The notes beneath the pieces were generated by a model, which worked only from the letters and a program-made list of their open reading frames with translations, was not told where the DNA came from and ran no database searches. Made by a program: the position numbers and the translations under genes. This document shows positions 46,866 to 55,996 of a stretch of 64,000 nt of DNA, piece by piece. Source of the DNA: Erysipelotrichaceae bacterium (GTDB lineage: Bacteria > Bacillota_I > Bacilli_A > Erysipelotrichales > Erysipelotrichaceae); assembly GCA_017445225.1 (NCBI GenBank), contig JAFSUN010000008.1:1-64000 (forward strand), given 5' to 3'. The stretch's first letter is position 1. The number at the start of each line of letters is the position of its first letter.

Positions 46866-48974
46866 ATGAAGAGAAGGCTGTTATCATTAATTACGGTTCT
46901 GATGATACTGACTTCCTTTACTGCGGTCCAGGCTCAGGGCGATGCTTCCCCTGTCAGTACCCGCCTGCCCTCCCGAACCGGCTTCTCAGTATTCCATAAC
47001 GAAGATAACCCGGAAGAACCCGAACTGCCGGATGCGGAAAACCGGCCTCTCATCGCTTCCGTAAGTCATAATTCCAAGGGTGTTAAGATCACCTGGCCAA
47101 AGGATGCGCAAGCCAAAGGCTATGAGGTCTGGCGGGCAACAGCCGCCGACGGACAGTATAACCGGATCGCAGCCATCAAAAAGAATTCCACCGTATCCTA
47201 TATCGATAAGAAGGTAAAGACCGGTAAGGCTTACTTCTATAAGATAAGAATCATCTATCCGCAGGAAACCGGTGAATTCAGCGAACCCCGTTTATACTAC
47301 CGCTATCCAAAGCCGCCCAAGATCACGGTTAAAGCCCCTGACCTTACCAGCATCAGAGTGTCCTGGTCAGCCATAGGCAAGGCTCAATCCTATGGCATCT
47401 GGCGCAGTACCAGCAAGAACGGCACCTATGAGCTGTTGGCGACTGTCAGTACAACTTCCTATGTGGATGAGACGGTGACCACCGGCAGGAAATACTATTA
47501 CCGGGTTTCCGCCATCATCACCATTGACGGTTATTCCTATGGCCGGATGAGCGCCAAGGTGTCCGGCACTTCCCTGCTGCCGAAGACTTCCATTACCTCA
47601 GCAGACATCATCGAGACAAATCAGGTAAAACTGACCTTTAAGGAAGCCGATGGCTATGAGAAATATGCCGTCTACCGCTCCACCAGCAAATCCAGGAACT
47701 ATAAGCTCATTGCCACCGTTGATACTCCCGAATATCTGGATCAGGACCGGATCCCCGGCAAGACCTATTACTATAAGGTAAGAGTCGTCCAGTTCAAAGG
47801 AGTTAAGGTCACGGGAACCTTATCATCATATAAGAAAGTAAAGATACCGGCCTTAAAGGCAGTAACGATCCGGGAGATCTCTCAGCCCCTGTTCACCAGC
47901 AGCCTGACCGTCAAGTTCAACCGGACCAACGGGCAGAAATACGAAATCTACTGTTCCGTTGGCAATAAGAAGAACTTCAGGAAGGTCGGAACTACGGCTT
48001 CTGATGAATTCACCTATGCCGGAAAAGCCGGCAAGACCTGTTACTTCAAGATCCGGGCTGTCCGAACCATTAATGGAAAGAATTACTATTCTTCTTTTGG
48101 CCCCATCGTCTCCAAGAAGATTGCCAAGACCGGCACCATTTCCCTGGTGCCTACCGTCTTCCCGATGATCAGGGGTAAGACCTTCCGCATCAGCCTTGAT
48201 GATCCCAACCCCTTCATCTATGAATCAGCTGATGAAGCGATCTGCACGGTGGAAAACGGCATCATCACGGCTCACGAGACCGGCGATTGCGAAGTCTACA
48301 TCTTCAATAAGGACCGCACCCAGCGGGCCGTCCTGACCATCCGGGTCTACGAGGCCTTCCAGGCCGGCATCGATGTCTCTTCCTGGCAGGGTGACCGAAC
48401 GGAAGAAGACTGGCAGGCCGCCAAAGAAGATGGCGTCGACTTCGTGATGATCCGGGAAGGCTTCCGCTGCCTGCCGGACCGCTGCTTTGAAGCCAACTAT
48501 GAAAATGCCCGAAAGGCCGGCATCAACGTCGGGGCCTATCATTATCTCAATGCCACCACGGTAAAGGAGACCCGCCAGGAGGCTCAGAGCATGCTGAATA
48601 ATCTGGCCGGCAAGACCTTTGAATACCCGATCGCCCTGGATATCGAGGAAAAGGCCCACGCCCAGATGAGCCCGGAAGATCTGAACAAGCTGATCAGCAC
48701 CTTCTGCGGTGAGCTTGAAGAAGCCGGCTATCAGGTGGTCATCTACTCCTATGCCTCCCTGCTCAAGAGGGTCGACAGTGACAATCTGAGCCGTTACGGC
48801 TTATGGGTGGCCAACTGGGATGTCGTCGAACTCAATCCGGTATTTGCGGACGTGCCCCTGTGGCAGTATACTTCCGATGGCCGGGTGGCCGGTTTTGAAG
48901 GAAGAATGGATCTGAATATCTGCTATTACGATTTCCCTTCCAACATCAGGGAAAAGCATCTTAATGGCTATTAG
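46866..48974 (+). CDS. Secreted GH25 lysozyme with fibronectin-type repeats
   Basis: 702 residues from the ATG at 46866 (GAGGTGA upstream). A signal peptide is followed by four fibronectin-III-like repeats (about 70-435, each with a GYEVWRATS-like strand and a KTYYYKVR strand), a Big2-like segment (about 440-500), and a C-terminal GH25 domain with GIDVSSWQG, GAYHYL and the catalytic LDIEE region. It is expected to hydrolyse peptidoglycan outside the cell. No anchor is evident at the C-terminus. Confidence 0.88.
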   Translation: MKRRLLSLITVLMILTSFTAVQAQGDASPVSTRLPSRTGFSVFHNEDNPEEPELPDAENRPLIASVSHNSKGVKITWPKDAQAKGYEVWRATAADGQYNRIAAIKKNSTVSYIDKKVKTGKAYFYKIRIIYPQETGEFSEPRLYYRYPKPPKITVKAPDLTSIRVSWSAIGKAQSYGIWRSTSKNGTYELLATVSTTSYVDETVTTGRKYYYRVSAIITIDGYSYGRMSAKVSGTSLLPKTSITSADIIETNQVKLTFKEADGYEKYAVYRSTSKSRNYKLIATVDTPEYLDQDRIPGKTYYYKVRVVQFKGVKVTGTLSSYKKVKIPALKAVTIREISQPLFTSSLTVKFNRTNGQKYEIYCSVGNKKNFRKVGTTASDEFTYAGKAGKTCYFKIRAVRTINGKNYYSSFGPIVSKKIAKTGTISLVPTVFPMIRGKTFRISLDDPNPFIYESADEAICTVENGIITAHETGDCEVYIFNKDRTQRAVLTIRVYEAFQAGIDVSSWQGDRTEEDWQAAKEDGVDFVMIREGFRCLPDRCFEANYENARKAGINVGAYHYLNATTVKETRQEAQSMLNNLAGKTFEYPIALDIEEKAHAQMSPEDLNKLISTFCGELEEAGYQVVIYSYASLLKRVDSDNLSRYGLWVANWDVVELNPVFADVPLWQYTSDGRVAGFEGRMDLNICYYDFPSNIREKHLNGY

Positions 48975-48992
48975 AGGGCTTTGGCCCTTTTT
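48975..48992 (+). terminator. Terminator after the GH25 gene
   Basis: AGGGC-tttg-GCCCT followed by TTTTC. Confidence 0.75.
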
Positions 48993-49057
48993 CTTACGGT
49001 TAACTTTCCTTTTTTCGAAGGAAACGCAGCAGAGTCCTGCTAATTGCCTTCTACCCT

Positions 49058-49086
49058 TTGCGATATGAGCGGTAAATGTGTATAAT
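49058..49086 (+). promoter_or_regulatory. prfA-prmC promoter
   Basis: TTGCGA (49058-49063), 17 bp and a perfect TATAAT (49081-49086). Confidence 0.8.
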
Positions 49087-49113
49087 TTAAGAGCACTTCA
49101 AGGAGGTTTTACT

Positions 49114-50181
49114 ATGGATAAAATGCTGGCCAGGCTTGAAGCCATGTCAAAACGTTATGACGAGATAAATGATCTGTTAATGAATACCAGCTTTTCGGAT
49201 TCCCGGGAATATGCCAAGCTGTCCAAGGAACAGTCCAACCTGCAGGCTCCGGTCGACGCCTATCATCAGCTGACCGCGGTGATGGAAGAGATCAAGGGCA
49301 ATGAGGAGCTGCTTCACGACAGTGACTTACGGGAAATGGCCGAAATGGAACTGGCCGAACTGAAGGAAAAGGAGCAGCAGCTCATCGATCATCTGGAAGT
49401 TCTGCTGATCCCCAAGGATCCCAACGATGAATGCAACGCCATCTTTGAGATCAGAGGCGCTGCCGGTGGCGATGAAGGCAACATCTTCGCCGGTGACCTG
49501 TACCGCATGTACACCCGCTATGCCGAAAACCACGGCTGGAAAGTGGAATTATACGATGCTGAAGAAAGCGAAGCCGGCGGCTTTGCCCAGATCAGCTTCC
49601 TGGTAAAGGGTAAGGATGTTTACCGCGAAATGAAGTTTGAATCCGGTGCCCATCGCGTGCAGAGGATTCCCAAGACCGAATCAGCCGGCCGCATCCATAC
49701 CTCCACGGCTACCGTTCTGGTACTGCCGGATGTGGAAGACCCCGATATTCAGATCGATCCCGCTGACCTGATCATTGAGACCCACCGCGCTTCCGGTGCC
49801 GGCGGTCAGCACATCAACAAGACCGACTCCGCCGTCCGCATCACCCACATCCCGACCGGCATTTCCGTCAACTGTCAGGATGGCCGCAGCCAGATCCAGA
49901 ACCGTGAACAGGCCATGAGGATTATCACAGCCCGCGTCCTGGATGAATATCAGCGGAAGGCTGATGCTGAAAAAGGCGCCGAACGCCGCAGCAAGATCGG
50001 TACCGGCGACCGCAGTGAAAAGATCAGAACCTATAACTATCCGCAGAACCGCGTGACCGATCACCGCATCGGCTTCACCGTTCAGCAGCTGGACCGCGTC
50101 ATGGAAGGCAAGCTCGATGACATCATCGCTGCCCTGCTGGATGCCGACCAGAAGGCCAAGATCGCCGGAGAACAGGGATGA
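49114..50181 (+). CDS. prfA: Peptide chain release factor 1
   Basis: 355 residues from the ATG at 49114, seven bases after AAGGAGG. The GGQ motif for peptide release is in GAGGQHINK, and the anticodon-like tripeptide reads PKT in RIPKTESAGRIHTS. RF1 recognises UAA and UAG. prmC follows with a four-base overlap and encodes the methylase of the GGQ glutamine. Confidence 0.97.
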   Translation: MDKMLARLEAMSKRYDEINDLLMNTSFSDSREYAKLSKEQSNLQAPVDAYHQLTAVMEEIKGNEELLHDSDLREMAEMELAELKEKEQQLIDHLEVLLIPKDPNDECNAIFEIRGAAGGDEGNIFAGDLYRMYTRYAENHGWKVELYDAEESEAGGFAQISFLVKGKDVYREMKFESGAHRVQRIPKTESAGRIHTSTATVLVLPDVEDPDIQIDPADLIIETHRASGAGGQHINKTDSAVRITHIPTGISVNCQDGRSQIQNREQAMRIITARVLDEYQRKADAEKGAERRSKIGTGDRSEKIRTYNYPQNRVTDHRIGFTVQQLDRVMEGKLDDIIAALLDADQKAKIAGEQG

Positions 50182-51029
50182 GATTCCACGACGCCGTAAT
50201 TCAGGCCAAGCGGAAGGTCAGAAATACCGACATTTCCGAAGAGGCCGTCAAACTGCTGATGCTGGAGATCTGCCACATGACGCACAACGATCTCTACATG
50301 CAGTATGAGGAAGAGATTCCCGAAGATGTTCTCGAACAGTACAACGCCGGCGTGGAAAGACTGCTGCAGCATGAACCCCTGCAGTACATCGTCGGTTACC
50401 AGTGGTTCTACGGCTACAAGATCAAGGTCACCCCGGATGCTCTGATCCCCCGCTATGAAACGGAGGAGCTGGTAGCCAACGTTCTGGCCGACAGTGATTA
50501 CTTCTTCCCCGGAAAACAGAGGCTGGACATCGCCGATGTCGGTACCGGCAGCGGTGCCATCGCCATCGCCTTAAAGAAGGAAGAACCCCGCTACAACATG
50601 CATGCCACCGACATTTCCCTGACCGCCCTTTCTCTGGCTGAAGAGAATGCCAGATTAAATGAGTGTGAAGTGAAATTCCTGGCCGGCGACATGTTGCAGC
50701 CGCTGATCGATGCCGGCATCAAGCTGGACATCCTCGTCTGCAACCCTCCTTATATCCCCGTCCATCAGGAAGTGGAAAAGAGCGTCGGCGAATACGAACC
50801 CCATGTTGCCCTGTTCGGCGGCAATGACGGCCTGTATTTCTACCGCAAGGTCTTCGACAATGCCCAAAAGGTTCTGAAGGAAAAGAGCTTCATGGCCTTC
50901 GAGATCGGCTACGACGAGAAGGAAGCCCTGGTAAGAGAAGTCGAAAGCCGCTTCCCGGCTGACCGCTATGAAGTCCTTAAGGACATCAACGGCAAGGACC
51001 GGATGCTGTTCATCTATCACAATCTTTAA
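50178..51029 (+). CDS. prmC: Release factor glutamine methyltransferase
   Basis: 283 residues. The N-terminal helical domain is followed by a SAM-binding domain (ADVGTGSGAIAI) and the NPPY motif that holds the glutamine side chain. It methylates the GGQ glutamine of RF1 and RF2. It overlaps prfA by four bases (ATGA) and ends before a terminator. Confidence 0.95.
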   Translation: MRFHDAVIQAKRKVRNTDISEEAVKLLMLEICHMTHNDLYMQYEEEIPEDVLEQYNAGVERLLQHEPLQYIVGYQWFYGYKIKVTPDALIPRYETEELVANVLADSDYFFPGKQRLDIADVGTGSGAIAIALKKEEPRYNMHATDISLTALSLAEENARLNECEVKFLAGDMLQPLIDAGIKLDILVCNPPYIPVHQEVEKSVGEYEPHVALFGGNDGLYFYRKVFDNAQKVLKEKSFMAFEIGYDEKEALVREVESRFPADRYEVLKDINGKDRMLFIYHNL

Positions 51030-51031
51030 GC

Positions 51032-51057
51032 AAGAGAGCAAAGACTGCTCTCTTTCC
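51032..51057 (+). terminator. prmC terminator
   Basis: AAGAGAGCA-aagac-TGCTCTCTT followed by TCC. Confidence 0.8.
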
Positions 51058-51091
51058 TTATGGAAAACAAGTTCAGTAATTAACAATCATG

Positions 51092-51120
51092 TTTTCAAAA
51101 CCCTGTCAGTACGATAAAAT
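51092..51120 (+). promoter_or_regulatory. Promoter of the NmrA-like gene
   Basis: TTTTCA (51092-51097), 17 bp and TAAAAT (51115-51120), 26 bp before the ATG. Confidence 0.6.
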
Positions 51121-51146
51121 AGGAGTATATACAGGAGGATACCATA

Positions 51147-52097
51147 ATGACAAAGCTACTGTTAACAGGCGTTGACGGCAATCTGGGCGGTGTCGCTGCC
51201 GAGATACTCTTAACCTTGGAACCGAAGGAAAATCTCATCTTCTGCGGCTATAATCCAGCTTCTCTGGAGAAATATGCTGCCATGGGTGTTGAGACTCACG
51301 TTACCAACTTCAACAACCCCGACGGTTTAGTTGAAGCCTTCAAGGGTGCCGACGCCCTGGCATTGATCTCAATGCCGTTTGTCGGCCCCAAGAGACAGGC
51401 CGCTCACAAGAACGCTGTCGATGCCGCCAAAAAGGCCGGTGTTAGAAAGATCATCTACACCTCACTGGTAAATGCCGGCGATGAGACTAACCCTTCCGTC
51501 GAAAAGAAGGACCACATCTTCACCGAAAGATACGTTCAGTCTCAGGGCTTGGACCACATCTTCTTACGCAACTCCCAGTATGCGGAAGCCATGATTACGA
51601 ATTACTACACCTATGTAAAGGTTGGCGGTCCGTTAATGAATTCCCAGGGAGACGGCTTGATGGCCTACATTTCCCGCAAGGACTGTGCCAAAGCCGTGGC
51701 TTATGCTCTGCACCGTGCCTTTGAACCGCAGTATGATCATGCCATTCTCGACATCAACGGACCGGAATTAATGACCATTGCCCGTTTCTGCCAGATCGGC
51801 AACGAAGAAACCGGCAACCATGTTGAATACAAGTTCGTAACTGATGAAGAGAATTACCAGATCTTTGATGCCATGGGCGTGCCGAGAACTACTGACGGCG
51901 TTTTCAAGAAAGGCAGCGAGGCACCTTTCTCATCAGACGGCATGGTAACCTTTGCCCAGGCCATCAGAGAAGGCAAGATGGACATCAAGACTGATGATTT
52001 TCAGAAGCTGACCGGTTGTGAACCGATCACCGTCAGAGAGATGTTTGCCAATCAGGAAAACTATCAGATCGGTGACCGTCACTCCAAGGACGATTAA
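51147..52097 (+). CDS. NmrA/QOR2-like NAD(P)-binding oxidoreductase
   Basis: 316 residues with an N-terminal Rossmann motif LLLTGVDGNLGG, a variant of GxxGxxG, and the IIYTSLVNAG segment of the NmrA-like atypical short-chain reductases. The family includes quinone reductases such as QOR2 and redox sensors. Substrate unknown. GGAGG precedes the ATG. It is a single-gene unit with its own promoter and terminator. Confidence 0.8.
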   Translation: MTKLLLTGVDGNLGGVAAEILLTLEPKENLIFCGYNPASLEKYAAMGVETHVTNFNNPDGLVEAFKGADALALISMPFVGPKRQAAHKNAVDAAKKAGVRKIIYTSLVNAGDETNPSVEKKDHIFTERYVQSQGLDHIFLRNSQYAEAMITNYYTYVKVGGPLMNSQGDGLMAYISRKDCAKAVAYALHRAFEPQYDHAILDINGPELMTIARFCQIGNEETGNHVEYKFVTDEENYQIFDAMGVPRTTDGVFKKGSEAPFSSDGMVTFAQAIREGKMDIKTDDFQKLTGCEPITVREMFANQENYQIGDRHSKDD

Positions 52098-52148
52098 CTC
52101 TGCGACCTGCTTCGGTCAACCCAGTTAGAAAACATTGCGTTTTTACGG

Positions 52149-52189
52149 AATGGCATGATCTTTATTGGATCATGCCATTTACCGTTTTT
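52149..52189 (+). terminator. Terminator after the NmrA-like gene
   Basis: AATGGCATGATC-tttattg-GATCATGCCATT is a perfect 12-bp stem, then TACCGTTTTT. Confidence 0.9.
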
Positions 52190-52279
52190 CCTTATCCACC
52201 TCTGAAGACAAAGGAATATTTAAGGCTATGCATTACGAATGAAACAGGCTGTTGGAAATGACCAGACGGAAAGAAGAAT

Positions 52280-52320
52280 CAGTTTCGCAGTAAAATGAGT
52301 ATGATTACCCTGCGAAACTG
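52280..52320. promoter_or_regulatory. 11-bp palindrome upstream of the merR-type gene
   Basis: CAGTTTCGCAG (52280-52290) and CTGCGAAACTG (52310-52320) are perfect inverted repeats separated by 19 bp. A TTGCTT (52322-52327), 19 bp and TAGGAT (52347-52352) follow; a 19-bp spacer is typical of MerR-controlled promoters. The palindrome may be the regulator's operator or an RNA hairpin. Confidence 0.5.
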
Positions 52321-52376
52321 CTTGCTTGTTACGCAGCGTCATGTTGTAGGATACAGAACATAAGGAGGTAAGGGCC

Positions 52377-53102
52377 ATGTCAAAATACACGTCGGGAGAA
52401 ATCGCCAGGCTTTGCGGCATCACGGTCCGGACGGTTCAGTACTATGATGCCAGAGGCATCCTGATTCCCAGCGAACTCTCCGAAGGCGGCAGGCGGCTTT
52501 ACTCGGAAACTGATCTCAAGAGGCTGAAGCTCATCTGCTTCCTGCGGGATCTGGAACTACCCATCGAGGCCATATCTCAGATCCTGAAGGAAGAGCATCC
52601 GGAAAAAGTGATCTCCCTGCTGATGGAACAGCAGGAAAAGCTCTTCCGGGAGGAGATCGCCGACAAGGAGAAAAAGCTGGAAAAGCTGCGGGAACTGCGC
52701 AGCGGACTTAAAAGCCAGGAGTTCATTTCCCTGGAAGCCATCGGTGACATGGCCGTATTTATGGAAGAAAAGAAAAAACTGAAGAGGATGCGCTGGACAG
52801 CGATCCTGACCGGTATTCCGGTTACTGCCCTGCAGTGGTTTTCCATCATTTTCTGGATCGTCAGGGGCATCTGGTGGCCTTTTGCCGTCTGGGTACTGGT
52901 ATCGGTCATCTGGAGTACTCTGGCCAGCCGTTACTACTTCAACCATGTAAAATACATCTGCCCGGAATGCCACGAAGTGTTCAAACCGACATTTAAGGAG
53001 TCTTTCTGGGCCCATCATACGCCCGTTGCCCGCAAGCTGACCTGCACGGCCTGCGGCCATAAAGGTTACTGTGTGGAGATCTGGGGAGGTGATCAGAAAT
53101 GA
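52377..53102 (+). CDS. MerR-family regulator with membrane helices and zinc ribbon
   Basis: 241 residues. Residues 1-70 are a MerR winged helix (YTSGEIARLCGITVRTVQYY). A coiled coil (about 75-125) follows, then two hydrophobic helices (about 140-180) and a C-terminal zinc ribbon (CPECHEVF and CTACGHKG, about residues 194-230). So DNA binding is coupled to the membrane. It overlaps by four bases with a YhfC-type intramembrane protease gene. AAGGAGG precedes the ATG. Confidence 0.85.
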   Translation: MSKYTSGEIARLCGITVRTVQYYDARGILIPSELSEGGRRLYSETDLKRLKLICFLRDLELPIEAISQILKEEHPEKVISLLMEQQEKLFREEIADKEKKLEKLRELRSGLKSQEFISLEAIGDMAVFMEEKKKLKRMRWTAILTGIPVTALQWFSIIFWIVRGIWWPFAVWVLVSVIWSTLASRYYFNHVKYICPECHEVFKPTFKESFWAHHTPVARKLTCTACGHKGYCVEIWGGDQK

Positions 53103-53917
53103 AAGAGTTCGCGAATATTGTGATTAACAGAACCGCGGTCCCGGCGCTGATCGTGACGATCATTCTGATGACGGCGATTCCGGTTGCCTTCTTCATTATC
53201 TGGCGGCAGAAACATAAGGAACAGCTAAAACTCAGCTGGCTCATTGCCGGCGCACTGGGTTTCCTCCTCTGTGCCCGGGTACTGGAACTGGGCGTCCATT
53301 ATCTGTGCATCCTGGCCGATAATCCCGTATCCCGCTTCATTAACCGCAACATGGTCGCCTTTGTCCTGTACGGAATCACCATGGCCGGAGTATTCGAGGA
53401 ATGCGGCCGCCATGTCGTCATGAAGTTCATCCTGAAAAAGAACCGTACACGGGAGAACGCCGTCCTGTACGGGATCGGACACGGGGGCATCGAAATACTC
53501 GCGGTCCTTCTGCCGGCAATTGTCCTCTATCTGGTCATTGCGATCCTGTTTTCCACCGGAAACCTTGAAGACGCCCTTCGAACCCTGGACATTATCGAGG
53601 AAAACGCGGCCGCAGCGCTTCCGTCCGTTCAGGCGGCAGCCTCATTTGACTTTGCGATGATGGCGATGAACGTGGTTGAGCGGCTGCTGGCCATGCTCCT
53701 GCACATCGGGCTGACGGTTATCGTCTATTACGGCGTCATAAATGCCGATAACAGATATCTGCCGCTGGCGATCATCCTGCACATGCTGATGGATCTGTTT
53801 CCGGCAATCTACCAGCGCGGGGGCCTGCCGTTATGGGCAGTAGAGGTCTGGACAGCCGGCTGGACGGTTGCCGTAGTCTTCCTCGCCGTGAAACTGTACT
53901 GCAAAATGGAGGTTTGA
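53099..53917 (+). CDS. YhfC-family intramembrane metalloprotease
   Basis: 272 residues with about seven transmembrane helices. The motifs FEECGRH (about residue 99) and YGIGHGGIE (about 122) match the YhfC family of predicted zinc intramembrane proteases. Coupled to the membrane MerR regulator, it could cleave that regulator or a target membrane protein. This is inferred from position only. Confidence 0.8.
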   Translation: MKEFANIVINRTAVPALIVTIILMTAIPVAFFIIWRQKHKEQLKLSWLIAGALGFLLCARVLELGVHYLCILADNPVSRFINRNMVAFVLYGITMAGVFEECGRHVVMKFILKKNRTRENAVLYGIGHGGIEILAVLLPAIVLYLVIAILFSTGNLEDALRTLDIIEENAAAALPSVQAAASFDFAMMAMNVVERLLAMLLHIGLTVIVYYGVINADNRYLPLAIILHMLMDLFPAIYQRGGLPLWAVEVWTAGWTVAVVFLAVKLYCKMEV

Positions 53918-53926
53918 AAATAGCTG

Positions 53927-53953
53927 GCCGGAGCTGACAGGATCCGGCTTTCT
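53927..53953 (+). terminator. Weak terminator after yhfC-like gene
   Basis: GCCGGA pairs with TCCGGC across a 10-nt loop, followed by TTTCTTC. Confidence 0.45.
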
Positions 53954-53975
53954 TCTGGAGAACCTTAAGGTCACA

Positions 53976-54004
53976 TTGAACAATTACGGTGAGAAAGCTA
54001 TAAT
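53976..54004 (+). promoter_or_regulatory. Promoter of the BMP-domain gene
   Basis: TTGAAC (53976-53981), 17 bp and a perfect TATAAT (53999-54004), 28 bp before the ATG. Confidence 0.75.
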
Positions 54005-54031
54005 CTAATTGAGGATGGAGATGAAGAAATA

Positions 54032-55960
54032 ATGCTGACAGATTACGTAAAAGCCATGAAGATGGGCGTAAAAGAGTATAATCGGGCTCTGGCGGACAAC
54101 AGGAATCCCTGTCTGGCCGTCCTTGATGACATTCTGAAGGATGCCAGCTATACCTATGAAGAGATCGGCTACCGGGAAATTCCGCTGGAAATGATCACCG
54201 GTACCGTTACCCATGGCCGGGCTCAGTCCTTTGCAGCCAATTTCATGCCGATCATGGAACGCTACAGTGAATTTGCCCGGAAGTGGTCCAGCCTCTATGA
54301 CGATCAGCTTTCCTGCGGCATCCGTGATGCCATCAAGGTTTACGAATACCGCTGGCACTTCTATGTTCAGGAAGGAAACAAGCGGGTCTCCGTCATGAAA
54401 TACCTCGACAACGTCTCCATTTACGGCAGCATCACCCGGATCCTGGTCGATGATGACTCCCCGGAAAGTGAAGCTTACAGACAATTCTGCCGCTTCTATG
54501 CGGTCTGCCCGATCTATGAGATCATTTTCTCCGATCCCGACGACTACCAGAAACTGGCGGAAATGGCCGGCAAGGATCTGGAAACCCCCTGGGACCGCAA
54601 GGAAGTTGCCAATCTGGAAAGCTGCTTCTTACGCTTCCGCAGGATCTACCGCGACAAGGGCGGCAATCACCTGACCGGCAATGATGGCGATGCCTTCATG
54701 AAATATCTGCAGCTGTATGATCTGGCTTCCCTGTCCGATCTCAGTGAATCGGTACTGGAGAACCGCATTCAGACCATCTGGAACGAACTGCTGGTGGCCA
54801 CCAACAAGAACGATGTCTTTGTCCTGAAACCCGATGCCGAGCCTGATTCCGAAGGTCTTCTGCATTCCCTGTTAAGACCGCTGCCCCGCTACAGTGAAAA
54901 GAAACCGCTGAAGGCGGCCTTCATCCACTATGCCAGCCCTGATACGGCAGCCTGGGTCAGCGACCAGGAGATCGGAAGGATCTATCTGAACAATGTCTAT
55001 GATCCGATCGTCAAGACGGAAGCCTGGTTTGATTGCGACAGTGATGAAAAAGTCGTTCAGGCCATTGAAGAAGCCGTAGCCAACGGCAATGAAGTGATCT
55101 TCTCCACCTCGCTCAGCGGCCTGGAATCAACCATGAAGATGGCGGTAAAATATCCGAAGATCCGCTTCTACAGCTGTTCCGTCAACCGTCCCAGCAACAT
55201 CGTCAGATACTATTACGGCCGCCTGTTTGAGGCCAAGTACCTGATGGGCATGCTGGCAGCGCAGTTAAGCGAAAACCACAGGATCGGCTATCTCGATAAC
55301 TATCCGCTCTATGGATCCTTCGCCAACATGAACGCCTTTGCCTTAGGCGCCGCCGCCGTTGATCCGCAGGCCCGGATCCATGTCTTCTGGCTGGGTGACC
55401 GCAGCAGGGGGCCATGGAAGGACTACATGCGAGAAAACCAGATCAGCATCATCAGCGGCCATGATGTCGCGGAACCCCTGGATGACAATACCGAATACGG
55501 TGTCTTCAAGCTGAACGATGACGACAGCGTCATCAACTACGGCAACATCGTCTGGAACTGGGGCCGTTATTATCAGCAGATCCTGCAGCCGATCGTCGAA
55601 GGATATTCAATCGATGAGGACATCCGCGATGACCAGTCCCTGTTACTATGGTGGGGCATGGCCCAGGATGTCATCGACATTCATCTCTCCAGCCAGTTGT
55701 CCTATTACACCCGTAAGACGCTGCGCTTCTGCCGGCGGATGCTGGTGGACAGTAACTTTACCGTCTTTGCCGGCGAACTGAACAGTCTTAACGGCAATAT
55801 CCAGCCGCCGGGAAGCGGTCCTCTGAGCGGGGAGCAGATCATCACGATGGACTGGCTCAACGATAACATCGTCACCGAACTGCCGGATCCCGAGAACTTC
55901 GATGAAGGCGGCAGGCGGATGTACGATCTGTCCGGCATCAAAATTGATAACCGTAAATAA
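54032..55960 (+). CDS. Cytosolic BMP-family domain protein with ParB-like N-terminus
   Basis: 642 residues without a signal peptide or lipobox. The N-terminal part (about 45-150) has IPLEMITGTVTHGRAQSFAA and FYVQEGNKRVSVMKYL, which resemble the nucleotide-binding part of ParB/sulfiredoxin-like domains. A helical linker leads to a BMP/PnrA-like periplasmic-binding fold (about 285-560, with RPSNIVRYYYGRLFEAKYLMG). BMP proteins normally bind purine nucleosides outside the cell; here the protein should be cytoplasmic. It may act as a sensor. The ribosome site is weak. Confidence 0.7.
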   Translation: MLTDYVKAMKMGVKEYNRALADNRNPCLAVLDDILKDASYTYEEIGYREIPLEMITGTVTHGRAQSFAANFMPIMERYSEFARKWSSLYDDQLSCGIRDAIKVYEYRWHFYVQEGNKRVSVMKYLDNVSIYGSITRILVDDDSPESEAYRQFCRFYAVCPIYEIIFSDPDDYQKLAEMAGKDLETPWDRKEVANLESCFLRFRRIYRDKGGNHLTGNDGDAFMKYLQLYDLASLSDLSESVLENRIQTIWNELLVATNKNDVFVLKPDAEPDSEGLLHSLLRPLPRYSEKKPLKAAFIHYASPDTAAWVSDQEIGRIYLNNVYDPIVKTEAWFDCDSDEKVVQAIEEAVANGNEVIFSTSLSGLESTMKMAVKYPKIRFYSCSVNRPSNIVRYYYGRLFEAKYLMGMLAAQLSENHRIGYLDNYPLYGSFANMNAFALGAAAVDPQARIHVFWLGDRSRGPWKDYMRENQISIISGHDVAEPLDDNTEYGVFKLNDDDSVINYGNIVWNWGRYYQQILQPIVEGYSIDEDIRDDQSLLLWWGMAQDVIDIHLSSQLSYYTRKTLRFCRRMLVDSNFTVFAGELNSLNGNIQPPGSGPLSGEQIITMDWLNDNIVTELPDPENFDEGGRRMYDLSGIKIDNRK

Positions 55961-55965
55961 ACCAA

Positions 55966-55996
55966 AACGCAGACCCTCAGGATCTGCGTTCTTTTT
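55966..55996. terminator. Terminator between BMP gene and phosphatase
   Basis: AACGCAGA pairs with TCTGCGTT, followed by CTTTTTATTTTT on the plus side. On the minus side the tail is TTTTGGTTTATTT, so it may act in both directions. Confidence 0.75.
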
